64,000 nt of DNA, taken from NCBI RefSeq assembly GCF_004785955.1, contig NZ_ML214300.1, forward strand, positions 761,789-825,788. Reading direction: 5' to 3'. This DNA is from Halostella litorea. Its GTDB lineage: Archaea > Halobacteriota > Halobacteria > Halobacteriales > Natronoarchaeaceae. A model generated the notes under the pieces. It saw nothing but the letters and a program-made list of their open reading frames with translations. It was not told the DNA's origin and searched no databases. Positions 44,374 to 53,036 of the stretch are shown here, piece after piece; within the stretch, counting starts at the first letter, position 1; the number at the start of each line of letters is the position of its first letter. The position numbers and the translations under genes were made by a program.

Positions 44374-45075
44374 TCAGCGGTCCCGCGGCGTGCCGTCGGC
44401 GGACTTCGCGCCCTCGGAGTCGTGGACGACGACTTCACCCGGGCCCGCCTCGACCGGTTCGTACGTATCCCGGACGGCGATCGCCTCCTCGAGTTCCCGG
44501 ACCGCGCGTTCCTTGAGGGCCACGGCCAGGTCCTCGGCGTCCTCGCGGGAGATGTCCCGGCCGAGCCCCTCGCACTCGTGAGCGCGGAGCAGCCCCGACC
44601 CGTCGCCGGCGTCGCCGTCCGGTCGTTGCCCGTCCACGGGGACGCTGTCGACCGCCTCGCCCATGGGCTGGCTGGTGCCGGCCAGCGCGACGCTGAACGG
44701 GTACGTCCGGCAGATCAGCGGGCGGTCCTCGTGGACCGTGCAGGCCCCGGTTCCGTCGTCGTCCTCGGCGTAGAACGCGCAGTCGCCACAGCCGTCCGTC
44801 TGGAGCGCCCACTCGAACGTCTCGCCCTCGGGGCCGTCCGGGCCGTCGGTCAGCCCGTACGGCATCGGCCGGGCGACGTCGCGCCAGTCGCGTTCCCCGT
44901 CCTGCAGGTCCCGCACCTCGTCGGGGAACACGGTCGCGGTGTGTGGGTCCTCGTCGTCGGCCTTGCAGCAGGCCCCGCAGCGCGTGCACTCGAAGCCGAT
45001 GGACTCGACGGCGTCGGCCAGCGCCGCCACGTCGAGGTCGCGGGCGCGCTCCAGTTCGGCTTCGAGGCTCTCCAT
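44374..45075 (-). CDS. YkgJ-family Cys-cluster protein
   Basis: The 233-residue protein has the YkgJ pattern: FECTRCGACCK near residue 28, CGDCAFY in the middle, and GACTVHEDRPLICRTYPF. The Cys groups are thought to bind Zn or an Fe-S cluster. The function of this family is unknown. It starts MESLEAELERARDLDVAALA at ATG 45075; a longer frame to 45198 has a non-family N-terminus. The C-terminal third is an acidic tail. The gene is upstream of the TRAM gene on the same strand but 56 bases away. Confidence 0.86.
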   Translation of the reverse strand: MESLEAELERARDLDVAALADAVESIGFECTRCGACCKADDEDPHTATVFPDEVRDLQDGERDWRDVARPMPYGLTDGPDGPEGETFEWALQTDGCGDCAFYAEDDDGTGACTVHEDRPLICRTYPFSVALAGTSQPMGEAVDSVPVDGQRPDGDAGDGSGLLRAHECEGLGRDISREDAEDLAVALKERAVRELEEAIAVRDTYEPVEAGPGEVVVHDSEGAKSADGTPRDR

Positions 45076-45167
45076 GCCCGACGGTACGTCCGGGGCGGCA
45101 AAAGGAGCGCGGTCGGGGACCAGCCGCCGAACCCCCTCGAACCCGACGGCTGTGGTCCGGCCGTGAC

Positions 45168-45941
45168 TCACCGCGGCGTCGCCCGCTCGCCGTCCCACGC
45201 GACCACGCCCTCGACGGCGAGTTTCTCCAGGTGGGCGCGGACGGTGCCGGCCGCCAGGTCGCGGACGCCGGTCAGGTCCTTCGCGTAGGCGGCGTCGACC
45301 ACCTCGTCGACGGTCCGCGCGCCGTCCGCGACGGCCCGGCGCACCTTCCGCTCGCGGTCCGTGCGGTGGGCGAGGAGTCGCGCCAGGGTCTCGCGGACCG
45401 CGTCGATCACGGGGCCGTGACCGGGGAGCAGTCGGGCGGGGTCACGGGCGTACAGCCGGCGGAGCGCGGTGAGGTAGCCCCGGAGGTCGCCCTCCGGCGC
45501 GGCCACCGCGACGCTCCCCTCGGCGACGGCGAGGTCCCCGGCCAGCACGTCGTCGCCGGCGACGAAGGCGACGTGGTCGGGCGCGTGGCCGGGCGTGTCG
45601 AGGACGGTGACGCCGCCGGCCGCCGGGATCACGGTCCCCTCGCGGAACGTCTCATCGGGGGCGACGCCGGTTGCCCGCTCGAACCGCTCGGCGCGGCCGG
45701 CGCGGCACCAGACCGTCGCGTCGCAGCGGGCGGCGTACTCGGCGACGCCGCCGATGTGGTCGGGGTGTGCGTGCGTGACCGCGACGTGGGCGACGTCGCG
45801 CGCCTCGATGGCGGCGTCGAGGTCGTCGGTCCGCGCGGCGGGGTCGACCAGCAGGGCGGCGTCGCGGCCGACGAGGTAGGCGTTCGTCGTCCCGCCGGGC
45901 GCGCCGGCCGCCGGAACGGCGACGCGGTCGATAGCGTCCAT
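45168..45941 (-). CDS. MBL-fold hydrolase with a C-terminal winged helix
   Basis: The 257-residue protein has the metallo-beta-lactamase motif HAHPDH near residue 57, a further His in DTPGHAPDHV and the Asp in GDLAVAEG, and LLPGHGP. The C-terminal 60 residues form the winged-helix domain of the LACTB2-like group (RTVDEVVDAAYAKDLTGVRD, GTVRAHLEKLAVEGVV). LACTB2 is a ribonuclease; related archaeal proteins may cleave thioesters. The function is unassigned. Confidence 0.86.
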   Translation of the reverse strand: MDAIDRVAVPAAGAPGGTTNAYLVGRDAALLVDPAARTDDLDAAIEARDVAHVAVTHAHPDHIGGVAEYAARCDATVWCRAGRAERFERATGVAPDETFREGTVIPAAGGVTVLDTPGHAPDHVAFVAGDDVLAGDLAVAEGSVAVAAPEGDLRGYLTALRRLYARDPARLLPGHGPVIDAVRETLARLLAHRTDRERKVRRAVADGARTVDEVVDAAYAKDLTGVRDLAAGTVRAHLEKLAVEGVVAWDGERATPR

Positions 45942-46022
45942 GCTCGTCGTTGGGTGGCTGGGGGTAAGAAAACCGACGGAGTCGGTTCGTTCGGATCGCT
46001 GACCGATCCGGGAGAAGGTTGA

Positions 46023-46307
46023 TCAGTTGTTCAGGAAGTACACCTGCTTCCGCGCGTCCTGGAAGGAGTACCGGGAGTTGACGAGGTCGTCGTCCTCCAG
46101 GCGGTTCAGCGCGTAGCGGACGGTCCGGTCGGGCAGCAGCGACTCCTCCGCGAGCTGGCCCTGCGAGAGCGGCGCGTCCGATTCCAGGACTTTCGCCACG
46201 AGTTTGGCACTCGGCGGGAGCTCGCGGAGGCGGTCGCGAAACTCCGTGTCCGACAGCGGTGTCTCCTCGGTATCCTTCGAGCGGTCGTCCGTCGCGCTGG
46301 TGCTCAT
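46023..46307 (-). CDS. Winged-helix transcription regulator, MarR-like
   Basis: The 94-residue protein ends with a single winged-helix domain: PSAKLVAKVLESDAPLSQGQ, ESLLPDRTVRYALNRLEDDD, LVNSRYSFQDARKQVYFLNN. The N-terminal 30 residues are acidic and disordered. It has the size of haloarchaeal single-domain MarR/ArsR-like regulators. It is divergent from the PPOX gene, and the A/T-rich gap between (46308-46444) has candidate sites for it. Control of the PPOX gene or itself is likely but not shown. Confidence 0.85.
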   Translation of the reverse strand: MSTSATDDRSKDTEETPLSDTEFRDRLRELPPSAKLVAKVLESDAPLSQGQLAEESLLPDRTVRYALNRLEDDDLVNSRYSFQDARKQVYFLNN

Positions 46308-46397
46308 GGCACCCACTCGGCAAACGTTGTAAGTAAAGCTTGGCTATATGGGGGTTCAAACAATGTGCACAATATTAGGTGTATCATTATCATATAA

Positions 46398-46421
46398 GGT
46401 GTCGTCTCGACACCGTTTTTT
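46398..46421 (+). promoter_or_regulatory. Hairpin followed by T6 just before the PPOX start
   Basis: GGTGTCG (46398-46404) and CGACACC (46408-46414) form a 7-base stem with a 3-base loop, followed by GTTTTTTCC. The shape is that of an intrinsic terminator, but no plus-strand gene is upstream, because the winged-helix gene is read the other way. ATCATATAAGG (46389-46399) just before could be the TATA box. The hairpin may be an operator or an attenuator. Confidence 0.45.
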
Positions 46422-46444
46422 CCGACCCGGACCTCGCCCCAACC

Positions 46445-46852
46445 GTGGTCGAAATACCAGCCTCCCACCGCGACCTGTTCGAGAAGGAGACGTTCGCACA
46501 CTTCGTGACACAGGAGGACGACGCGACCCCACACGTGACGCCGGTGTGGGTCGACTACGACGCCGACGCGGGCGAACTCCTGGTCAACACCGCCCGCGGG
46601 CGGCGGAAGGAGCGAAACGTCCGGGACAACGGGACCGTCGCGCTGTCGATGCTGGACCCCGACGACCCGTACCGCTACCTCTCGGTCACGGGGACCGTCG
46701 AGGAGGTCACCACGGAGGGAGCGGTCGAACACATCGACCGGCTCGCCGAACGGTACATGGGCGTCGACGAGTACCCCAACCACGGCGAGGAGTCCGGCGA
46801 GCGCGTCATCATCCGGATCCGGCCCGACGAGGTCCGCACCGGCGGCGAGTAG
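46445..46852 (+). CDS. PPOX-class flavin/F420-binding protein
   Basis: The 135-residue protein fits the split-beta-barrel PPOX group, which binds FMN or F420: the block FAHFVTQEDDATPHVTPVWVDYD, then LLVNTARGRRKERNVRDNG and LSVTGTVEEVTTEGAVEHID. Proteins of this size in haloarchaea are called pyridoxamine-phosphate-oxidase-family proteins; many reduce small molecules with F420H2. The start is taken as GTG 46445 (VVEIPASHRDLFEKE); the frame is open to 46379 but that part overlaps the promoter. Confidence 0.84.
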   Translation: MVEIPASHRDLFEKETFAHFVTQEDDATPHVTPVWVDYDADAGELLVNTARGRRKERNVRDNGTVALSMLDPDDPYRYLSVTGTVEEVTTEGAVEHIDRLAERYMGVDEYPNHGEESGERVIIRIRPDEVRTGGE

Positions 46853-46972
46853 CGCCCGCGGACGGCGGCCGGAACCCGTCCACCGCGGCGCGGGACCGCT
46901 CGAAGCGCCGGACCGGGTCGGCGGAACGACTCCAGTACCGTTTTATTCCAGGGGCGAGGAAATCACCACAGC

Positions 46973-47680
46973 GTGAAGGGACAGGAGTGGTATCAGGAGT
47001 CCGACGTCGCCGAGGAGTACGACGAGAAGCGGTTCTCCCGCGGGGGGCGACTCATCGACCGCCGCGAGAAGGAGGCGGTCCTCGACGCCGTCGGCCCCGT
47101 CGACGACAAGCGCGTCCTCGAGATAGCCTGTGGCACCGGCCGGTTCACGGTCATGCTCGCGGAGCGCGGGGCCGACGTGGTCGGACTCGACATCTCGGGG
47201 CCGATGCTCCAGCAGGGGCGGGAGAAGGCCCGCTCGGCCGGCGTCGACGACACGCTGGAGTTCATGCGCGGCGACGCCGCGCGCCTGCCGTTCCCCGACG
47301 ACCACTTCGACACCGTGTTCGCCATGCGGTTTTTCCACCTCGCGGACACCCCCGCGGCGTTCCTGAGCGAGATGCGCCGCGTCTCGAAGGACCAGGTGTT
47401 TTTCGACACGTTCAACCGCTTTAGCACCCGGAGCATCTACAACTGGCTCCTCCCGATGGGGTCGCGGCTCTACTCCCGCTCGGAGGTCGAGTCGCTGCTG
47501 GCGAAAGCCGACCTCCGACTCGTCGGCGACGAGCACGACTTCGTCCTCCCGTACGGCTTCTACCGCAAGATCCCTAACAGCCTCGCCAGCACCGTCCGCG
47601 GCATCGACACCGGGATCGGCCGCTCGCCCGTCGGCGACAGCCTCGCCTCCGTCTCCTACTGGAACGCGTCGGTCGAGTGA
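46973..47680 (+). CDS. Class I SAM-dependent methyltransferase
   Basis: The 235-residue protein has motif I VLEIACGTGRFTVML, motif II VVGLDISGPMLQQGREKA and a motif-III-like FPDDHFDTVFAMRFFHLAD, as in UbiE/type-11 methyltransferases. The substrate is unknown; the C-terminal region (NWLLPMGSRLYSRSEVESLL) is typical of small-molecule or lipid enzymes. The start is GTG 46973 with TATA-like TTTTATTCC (46941-46949) 24-32 bases upstream. It precedes a glycosyltransferase, so a glycan or lipid target is possible. Confidence 0.87.
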   Translation: MKGQEWYQESDVAEEYDEKRFSRGGRLIDRREKEAVLDAVGPVDDKRVLEIACGTGRFTVMLAERGADVVGLDISGPMLQQGREKARSAGVDDTLEFMRGDAARLPFPDDHFDTVFAMRFFHLADTPAAFLSEMRRVSKDQVFFDTFNRFSTRSIYNWLLPMGSRLYSRSEVESLLAKADLRLVGDEHDFVLPYGFYRKIPNSLASTVRGIDTGIGRSPVGDSLASVSYWNASVE

Positions 47681-47735
47681 CGCTTTTGGGGACCATCCAA
47701 TGATCTTTTAACCGCTGTTGGACCTATAGGACCGT

Positions 47736-48635
47736 ATGGAGCTCTCGGTAGTCGTTCCGACGCTCAACGGCCGAGAGCGACTGGAACGGTGTCTCGACGC
47801 GCTCGCCGACCACGCCCCCGACGCCGAGGTGGTCGTGGTCAACGGCCCGTCGTCGGACGGGACGACGGGGATGGTCCGCGAGCGCGACGACGTGGACCTC
47901 CTGCTCGAGATATCGGACCGCAACGTCAACGTCGCCCGGAACGCCGGCATCGAGGCGTCGACGGGCGAGGCCGTCGCCGTGCTCGGCTACCGGCTCGCGG
48001 TCGAGCCGTCGTGGTACGACGCCGTCGAGTCGACGCTTTCCGACGGGGCCGACGCGGTCACCGGCCCGACCCACCGCACGCTCCGCGCGGGGATGACCAC
48101 CGAGGACGAGGAGACCCGGACGTACGCCGGCCGGTCGGTCACCTTCTTCAACGGGAACAACGTCGCGTTCGCCCGCGACGCCGTCGAGGCGATCGACGGC
48201 TTCGACGAGTACCTCGAACGCGGCGGCGCGCGGGACGCCTCCCACCGCCTCGCCGGCGCGGACCGGACCGTCGCCTGGACGCCGGAGATGAGCGTCCGCG
48301 GCGAGTACGGCACCGACGGCGGCCGCACGGAGCACGACTGGGGGTGGCGACACCGCTCGCTGGCCTACCAGCTTTGCAAGAACTACGGCGTCCACCACTG
48401 CGTCCCCCGGCGGATGGCCGGCCTCGCAGTTTCCGACGCCGTCGCGGTCGCCAAGGACGTGGTCCGGGGCGACGTGGAGCCGTCGGCGTGGCTCGGCAAC
48501 GGCCGGAGCGTCCTGCGCGGCATCGTCGCCGGCAGCAAGGACGGCTTCGCCGCCCGGTCGCGCGACGGCGACGGCAACCCCAACGGGCTGGCCGACCGCC
48601 ACGACCGCGTCGTCGAGCGGTACGACTGGCGCTAA
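47736..48635 (+). CDS. Glycosyltransferase family 2 (AglG/AglI-like)
   Basis: The 299-residue GT-A enzyme starts MELSVVVPTLNGRERLERCL. The donor site shows NGPSSDGT and the place of the usual DxD reads AVLGYRL, so the metal-binding Asp pair is not obvious. VTFFNGNNVAFARDAVEAID and a C-terminal tail are as in haloarchaeal AglG/AglI-like enzymes. No membrane helix is clear. It has a TATA-like CTTTTAACC (47705-47713). Loss of DxD in the expected position is worth checking. The gene ends at a clear terminator. Confidence 0.86.
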   Translation: MELSVVVPTLNGRERLERCLDALADHAPDAEVVVVNGPSSDGTTGMVRERDDVDLLLEISDRNVNVARNAGIEASTGEAVAVLGYRLAVEPSWYDAVESTLSDGADAVTGPTHRTLRAGMTTEDEETRTYAGRSVTFFNGNNVAFARDAVEAIDGFDEYLERGGARDASHRLAGADRTVAWTPEMSVRGEYGTDGGRTEHDWGWRHRSLAYQLCKNYGVHHCVPRRMAGLAVSDAVAVAKDVVRGDVEPSAWLGNGRSVLRGIVAGSKDGFAARSRDGDGNPNGLADRHDRVVERYDWR

Positions 48636-48640
48636 CGACC

Positions 48641-48723
48641 TTTTTTCGCCTCGGGTCGCCTGCGGCGACCGCTCGGCCAAAAAATGTCGATCAAAAAAGG
48701 CCGCGAGCGCCGGAGCGCTCGCG
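48641..48723. terminator. Two-way terminator with hairpins and T-runs for both strands
   Basis: On the plus strand TTTTTT (48641-48646) follows the glycosyltransferase stop by five bases, then a hairpin GGTCGCC-TGC-GGCGACC (48654-48670). On the minus strand, downstream of the aminopeptidase, a 9-base stem CGCGAGCGC/GCGCTCGCG with loop CGGA (48702-48723) is followed in reading direction by TTTTTT (48693-48698) and by a second T6 (48679-48684 region). The order hairpin then T-run is that of a bacterial intrinsic terminator; archaeal termination at T-runs with FttA fits equally. Confidence 0.7.
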
Positions 48724-48843
48724 GATGCTCGCTGCTGACTAATCGCTGCCAGCCTGCCCTCCCCCGGGTTGGACGGCTCGGCCCGCGGCGGGGCCTCGCC
48801 GCCCGCCCGGCCGTCGAGCGGTGTGAGGTGTGAGAGCTGCCAC

Positions 48844-49941
48844 CTACTCTTCGAACCCGTCCTCCCACCGGAACCGGCCGTTCCGCTGGATCACTTCGCC
48901 GTCGACCTCAAGGCGGGCGTCCTCGCTCGTGTCCGTGATCATGTCGACGTGAACGGCGCTGTCGTTGCCGGATTCGCCCTCGGGCAGGTTGCTGTCGTAG
49001 GCGCGGCCCAGCGCCAGGTGGACCGTCTCGCCCATCTTCTCGTCGAACAGGATGTTGTCGGTGACGCGGTCGATGCCGCGGTTCATGCCGATCCCGAGTT
49101 CGCCGAGGCGGCGCGACCCCTCGTCGGTTTCGACGATGTCGCCGACCACGCTCTCGCCCTGCGCGGCCTCGTAGTCGACTACCTCGCCGTCCTCGAAGGT
49201 GAGGCGCACGTCGCGGACGGCAGTGCCCCGCAGCGTCATCGGCACGTCGAACAGCACCTCGCCCTCCGTCGCGTACGGCGCGGTGAACACTTCGCCGCTC
49301 GGCAGGTTGTGGGAGTCGTAGGCGACCGAGGCGGCGCTGTTGACCGCCGTACGCCCCTCGATCGACATCGTCAGGTCGGTGCCATCCTTCACGAGGCGGA
49401 CCTCGCTCCCCGCGTCCAGCACCTCCTTCATCCTGGCCATCTCGTCGGCGAGCGACTCCCAGTCACGCAGGACGGCGTCGTACACGAAGTCCTGATACGC
49501 CTCGTAGGACATCCCGGCCTGCTGGGCCAGCGAGCGCGTTGGATGCAGCGTCGACACCCAGTCGGTGTCCAGCCGGGCCTCGCCGACTCCCTTCATCGCT
49601 TCCCGGGACGCTCCGCGGCGCTCGCTCGGCACGTCGGCCATCGCGGCCCGGTTCCGGCCGCCGCCCAGGGAGAGGACCGCGTCGGCGTTCTCGTACATCG
49701 CCAACTGGTGGGCCGGGTCCGCGTCGAACTCGCCGTCGTGTGCGTTGAGATACGCCCGGCGCACCTCGCCGGAGGAGTACGTCGCGAGGAGGTTCGCGCC
49801 GCGCTCCCCGAGTTTCTCCGCGACGGCGACCGCCAGGTCGTGGGCCGCCGGGCCGACGGAGACGACTACGTTGTCGCCGTCCTCTATCCGCGCGCTCCAG
49901 TCAACGAGCACCTCGGCGTGCTCGCGAACCCTGTCGTCCAT
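48844..49941 (-). CDS. M29-family (AmpS-type) aminopeptidase
   Basis: The 365-residue protein has the M29 layout with metal ligands in TEGEVLFDVP, EKMGETVHLALG and NDSAVHVDMIT (Glu, Glu, His, His, Asp order). It removes N-terminal residues from peptides, using Co, Zn or Mn, and works as a cytoplasmic dimer. MDDRVREHAEVLVDWSARIE at ATG 49941 matches the family N-terminus; the longer frame to 49986 would enter the divergent promoter. It is divergent from the acyl-CoA ligase gene. Confidence 0.92.
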   Translation of the reverse strand: MDDRVREHAEVLVDWSARIEDGDNVVVSVGPAAHDLAVAVAEKLGERGANLLATYSSGEVRRAYLNAHDGEFDADPAHQLAMYENADAVLSLGGGRNRAAMADVPSERRGASREAMKGVGEARLDTDWVSTLHPTRSLAQQAGMSYEAYQDFVYDAVLRDWESLADEMARMKEVLDAGSEVRLVKDGTDLTMSIEGRTAVNSAASVAYDSHNLPSGEVFTAPYATEGEVLFDVPMTLRGTAVRDVRLTFEDGEVVDYEAAQGESVVGDIVETDEGSRRLGELGIGMNRGIDRVTDNILFDEKMGETVHLALGRAYDSNLPEGESGNDSAVHVDMITDTSEDARLEVDGEVIQRNGRFRWEDGFEE

Positions 49942-50088
49942 ACTCGCCCCTGTGCCGGCGGCGGTAAAAGAACCGGCGGGATCCACCCGGCGACGGCGGC
50001 CACCGGGCGAGGACCGGGAGGTGTCCCGACGAAAACAGGAAACGGGCGGAAGGTTTTACATCCGCGACATCAACGTTAACGATGGACA

Positions 50089-51651
50089 ATGACAAACCTA
50101 GTACGGAACGTCGGCGAGGTGGCCGCCGAGCGGCCCGAGTCGACAGCGGTACACTTCGACGGAACCGACGTCAGCTACGGCGGGCTCTGGCACCGAACCG
50201 GGCAGTTCGCGGCGGCGCTGGCCGAGAGGGGCATCGAGCCGGACGACCGCGTCGCCGTGTACCTGCCGAACCTGCCGCAGTTCGTCACGGCGTTCCACGG
50301 CACGCTCCGGGCCGGCGGCGTCGTGGTGCCGATGAACCCGCAGTACAAGTCCCGGGAGATCGGCCACCTGCTCGGCGACAGCGGGGCCGAAGTCGTCGTG
50401 GCGCTGGCGGACCTCGCGCCGTTCGTCGAGGAGGTGCGCGACGACACCGCCGTCGAACACCTCGTTACGGTCGGCGGCGAGGCCGACGCGGGGACGCCGT
50501 TCGAGGCGTTCCTCGCCGACGAGCCGGCGGACGTGGTCGAGCGCGATGACGACGACGTCGCGGTCCAGCCGTACACGAGCGGTACGACGGGCCAGCCGAA
50601 GGGGGTCCAGCTCACCCACCGGAACCTCGACTCGAACGCGAACGTGGCGGCGGACCTGGTGCCGGGCGGGATCAAGCCCGACGACAGACAGCTCGGCGTC
50701 CTCCCGCTGTTCCACATCTACGGAATGACCGTCGTGATGAACGCGACGCTGTTCCGCGGCGGCGCGTACTACCCGCTCCCGAAGTGGGACGCCCAGCAGG
50801 CGGTCGGCCTGATCCAGAAGGCGGAGCTCACGATGATGCACGGCGTCCCGGCGATGTACAACGACGTCATCAACCAGCCCGACGCCGAGGAGTTCGACCT
50901 CTCCTCGCTGCGCCTCTGTGGCGTCGGCGGGGCCGGCATCCCGGCGGAGGTGCTCCGGCGGTTCGAGGAACTGTACGAGGCGACCATCTACGAGGGGTAC
51001 GGCCTCACCGAAACCAGCCCCGTCACCCACTTCAACAGCCCCGAGGCCGGCCGCCGCGTCGGCAGCATCGGGAAGACGCTGGAGGGCGTCGACGCCCGCA
51101 TCGTCGACGACGACTTCGAGACGGTCCCGCCCGTCGAGGAGGGACCGGTCGACGAGGACGAGGTGGACTTGGACGAGATCACCGGCGAACTCGTCGTCAG
51201 CGGCCCCAACGTGATGAAGGGGTACGCCGGCCTGCCGGCGGCCAACGAGGAGGCCTTCACCGAGGCCGACGGGCAGCGCTGGTTCCACACCGGCGACGTG
51301 GGCTACTACGACAAGGACGGCTTCTACTTCGTCGTCGACCGGGAGAAACACGTCATCGTCAGCGGCGGCTACAACGTCTATCCGCGCGAGGTCGAGGAGT
51401 TGCTGTTCGAACACGAGGCGGTCGCCGAGGCCGCGGTCGTCGGCATCCCCGACGAGCGCCGCGGCGAGACGGTGAAGGCGTTCGTGGTGACCACCCCGGA
51501 CGCCGACGTGACCGCCGACGAGATACGGCAGTACTGCCTCGACAACCTCGCGGAGTACAAACACCCCCGCGAGGTCGAGTTCGTCGACGAACTGCCCCGG
51601 ACGACCACGGGGAAGGTCCAGAAGTTCGAACTCGTGGGTGACGACGAGTGA
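50089..51651 (+). CDS. Fatty-acid--CoA ligase (AMP-forming)
   Basis: The 520-residue ligase activates carboxylates, probably fatty acids, with ATP and CoA. YTSGTTGQPKGVQLTH (from Tyr162) is the AMP-binding loop, GYGLTETSPV the conserved core motif, and GEL..SGPNVMKGY with FHTGDVGY and VDREKHVIVSGGYNVYPREVE the hinge region; the final Lys is in PRTTTGKVQKFEL. A TATA-like TTTTACATCC (50054-50063) suits ATG 50089. ATG 50082 is out of frame. An enoyl-CoA hydratase follows 25 bases later. Confidence 0.94.
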   Translation: MTNLVRNVGEVAAERPESTAVHFDGTDVSYGGLWHRTGQFAAALAERGIEPDDRVAVYLPNLPQFVTAFHGTLRAGGVVVPMNPQYKSREIGHLLGDSGAEVVVALADLAPFVEEVRDDTAVEHLVTVGGEADAGTPFEAFLADEPADVVERDDDDVAVQPYTSGTTGQPKGVQLTHRNLDSNANVAADLVPGGIKPDDRQLGVLPLFHIYGMTVVMNATLFRGGAYYPLPKWDAQQAVGLIQKAELTMMHGVPAMYNDVINQPDAEEFDLSSLRLCGVGGAGIPAEVLRRFEELYEATIYEGYGLTETSPVTHFNSPEAGRRVGSIGKTLEGVDARIVDDDFETVPPVEEGPVDEDEVDLDEITGELVVSGPNVMKGYAGLPAANEEAFTEADGQRWFHTGDVGYYDKDGFYFVVDREKHVIVSGGYNVYPREVEELLFEHEAVAEAAVVGIPDERRGETVKAFVVTTPDADVTADEIRQYCLDNLAEYKHPREVEFVDELPRTTTGKVQKFELVGDDE

Positions 51652-51676
51652 GACGGACTGCCGGACGAGGGGTCGC

Positions 51677-52468
51677 ATGAGCGAGGCGGTCACGGTCGGC
51701 TACGACGACGGGGTCGCCACGGTGACGATCGACCAGCCGGGCACCCGCAACGCGCTGACCGAGGACGTCGCCCGCGGCCTGATCGACGCCGTCGACGACG
51801 TCGAGGGGAGCGACGCCCGCTGTCTCGTCGTCGAGGGCGCTGGCGACACGTTCTCCGCCGGCGGCGACGTGAACATGATGATCGAGGGGCTGGCCGGCGA
51901 CGTGACGACGGCCGAGAAGGTGCGGATCGTCATCGAGTTGACGGGGCGGGCGGTCGCCCGCGTCGCGGAGTGCCCGCTCCCGACCGTGGCGAAGATAGAC
52001 GGCGCGGCCTTCGGCGCGGGCGCGAACCTCGCCATCGCCTGCGACCTGCAGGTCGCCAGCGAGTCGTCGTCGGTGAGCTTCGGCTTCCGGAACGTCGGCC
52101 TCGCGGTCGACTCCGGCACCTCCTACCTCCTGCCGCGGCTCGTCGGCGAGAACGTCGCCAAGGAACTGGTGTTCACCGGCGAGCGCCTCCCCGCGGCGGA
52201 GGCGGCGGATCTGGGCGTGCTCAACCGCGTCTACCCGGACGACGAGTTCGACGAGCGGACCGCCGAACTGGTCGACCGGATCGCCTCGGGGCCGACCGTC
52301 GCCCTGCGGGCGTCGAAGCGCCTGCTGAACCGCGGCTCCGGGCGGTCGCTCCGCGAGGCCGTGGAGTGCGAGGCCGACGCGCAGGCGGCGGTGTTCGAGT
52401 CCGCGGACCACCGCGAGGGCGCGGAGGCGTTCATGGAGGGCCGCGACCCGTCGTTCGAGGGGCGGTAG
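51677..52468 (+). CDS. Enoyl-CoA hydratase/isomerase (crotonase family)
   Basis: The 263-residue crotonase-fold protein has the oxyanion-hole blocks AGGDVNMMIEGLAGD and DGAAFGAGANLAIACDLQVA, and FGFRNVGLAVDSGTSYLLPR in the place of the second catalytic region, where many hydratases have P-E or P-D; here it is V-D, so dehydration or isomerisation is possible. It is in one operon with the acyl-CoA ligase. ATG 51677 is preferred; a GTG at 51638 would overlap the ligase gene. Together with the nearby acyl-CoA dehydrogenase and SDR it suggests beta-oxidation-like metabolism. Confidence 0.9.
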   Translation: MSEAVTVGYDDGVATVTIDQPGTRNALTEDVARGLIDAVDDVEGSDARCLVVEGAGDTFSAGGDVNMMIEGLAGDVTTAEKVRIVIELTGRAVARVAECPLPTVAKIDGAAFGAGANLAIACDLQVASESSSVSFGFRNVGLAVDSGTSYLLPRLVGENVAKELVFTGERLPAAEAADLGVLNRVYPDDEFDERTAELVDRIASGPTVALRASKRLLNRGSGRSLREAVECEADAQAAVFESADHREGAEAFMEGRDPSFEGR

Positions 52469-52485
52469 CGCGCCCGACCCCGGCG

Positions 52486-52815
52486 TCAGGCCGCGAGGGC
52501 GCGCTCCGCCGCCGCCGCGGCGACCCGGACCGCCGCCAGCGGCAGGGCGACGAGGACGGCGGCCAGCGCCAGCGCGACGGCTGCCGCGCCCGCCAGGGGA
52601 CCGCCGACGACGGCGGCCAACGCCAGCGCGGCGGCGGCGGAGAGGGCGGCGGCGGCGAACAGCGCGGTGACCGCCGTGACGGCCAGCGCCGCGTCGAGGA
52701 CGGGCGGGGGCCGCCGGGCGCGGTCGGCGACGCCTTCGGCGGCGTCCGCGGCGGCGGCGGACAGTCGGTCGGCGAGCGGTGCGTCGTGTCGGTCTGAGTC
52801 GTGTCGTCGGAACAT
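52486..52815 (-). CDS. Small Ala-rich membrane protein
   Basis: The 109-residue frame has a charged N-terminus (MFRRHDSDRHDAPLADRLSA) and then about three hydrophobic segments of mostly Ala, Val and Leu from about residue 42. Hydrophobic periodicity and a charged tail suggest a real membrane protein, but Ala-rich frames can arise by chance at this G+C, so caution is needed. It is convergent with the enoyl-CoA hydratase (17 bases between stops). No TATA box is visible in front of it. Confidence 0.5.
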   Translation of the reverse strand: MFRRHDSDRHDAPLADRLSAAAADAAEGVADRARRPPPVLDAALAVTAVTALFAAAALSAAAALALAAVVGGPLAGAAAVALALAAVLVALPLAAVRVAAAAAERALAA

Positions 52816-52932
52816 GGGTGTCGTGTGCGGGTTCGGTCGGCGAGCGATGCGACTCCGCGGGGTCGGCGCGGCGGTTCCGGCCGACCCAAGTCGGTCGGGA
52901 CGGCGACGGTCCTCAGGTGGACCGTCGCGGGG

Positions 52933-53034
52933 TCAGGCGGCCCGGCCAGCCCCGAGGTAGGGCGGCCGGCCGTCCGTCGTGCGTGCGTCGGATCCGTGCC
53001 CCGGAAGCGTCACGGGGCGGGGGATATCGTGCAT
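52933..53034 (-). CDS. Short ORF (33 codons) after the tRNA-like element
   Basis: The frame begins MHDIPRPVTLPGHGSDARTT at ATG 53034 and ends GAGRAA with TGA. The ATG is the second to fourth base after the predicted acceptor end of the tRNA-like element at 53037-53083, so an RNA cut there would give an almost leaderless message. The peptide is Pro/Gly/Arg-rich without recognisable motifs. It is listed because of its position; coding is unproven. Confidence 0.25.
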   Translation of the reverse strand: MHDIPRPVTLPGHGSDARTTDGRPPYLGAGRAA

Positions 53035-53036
53035 AG

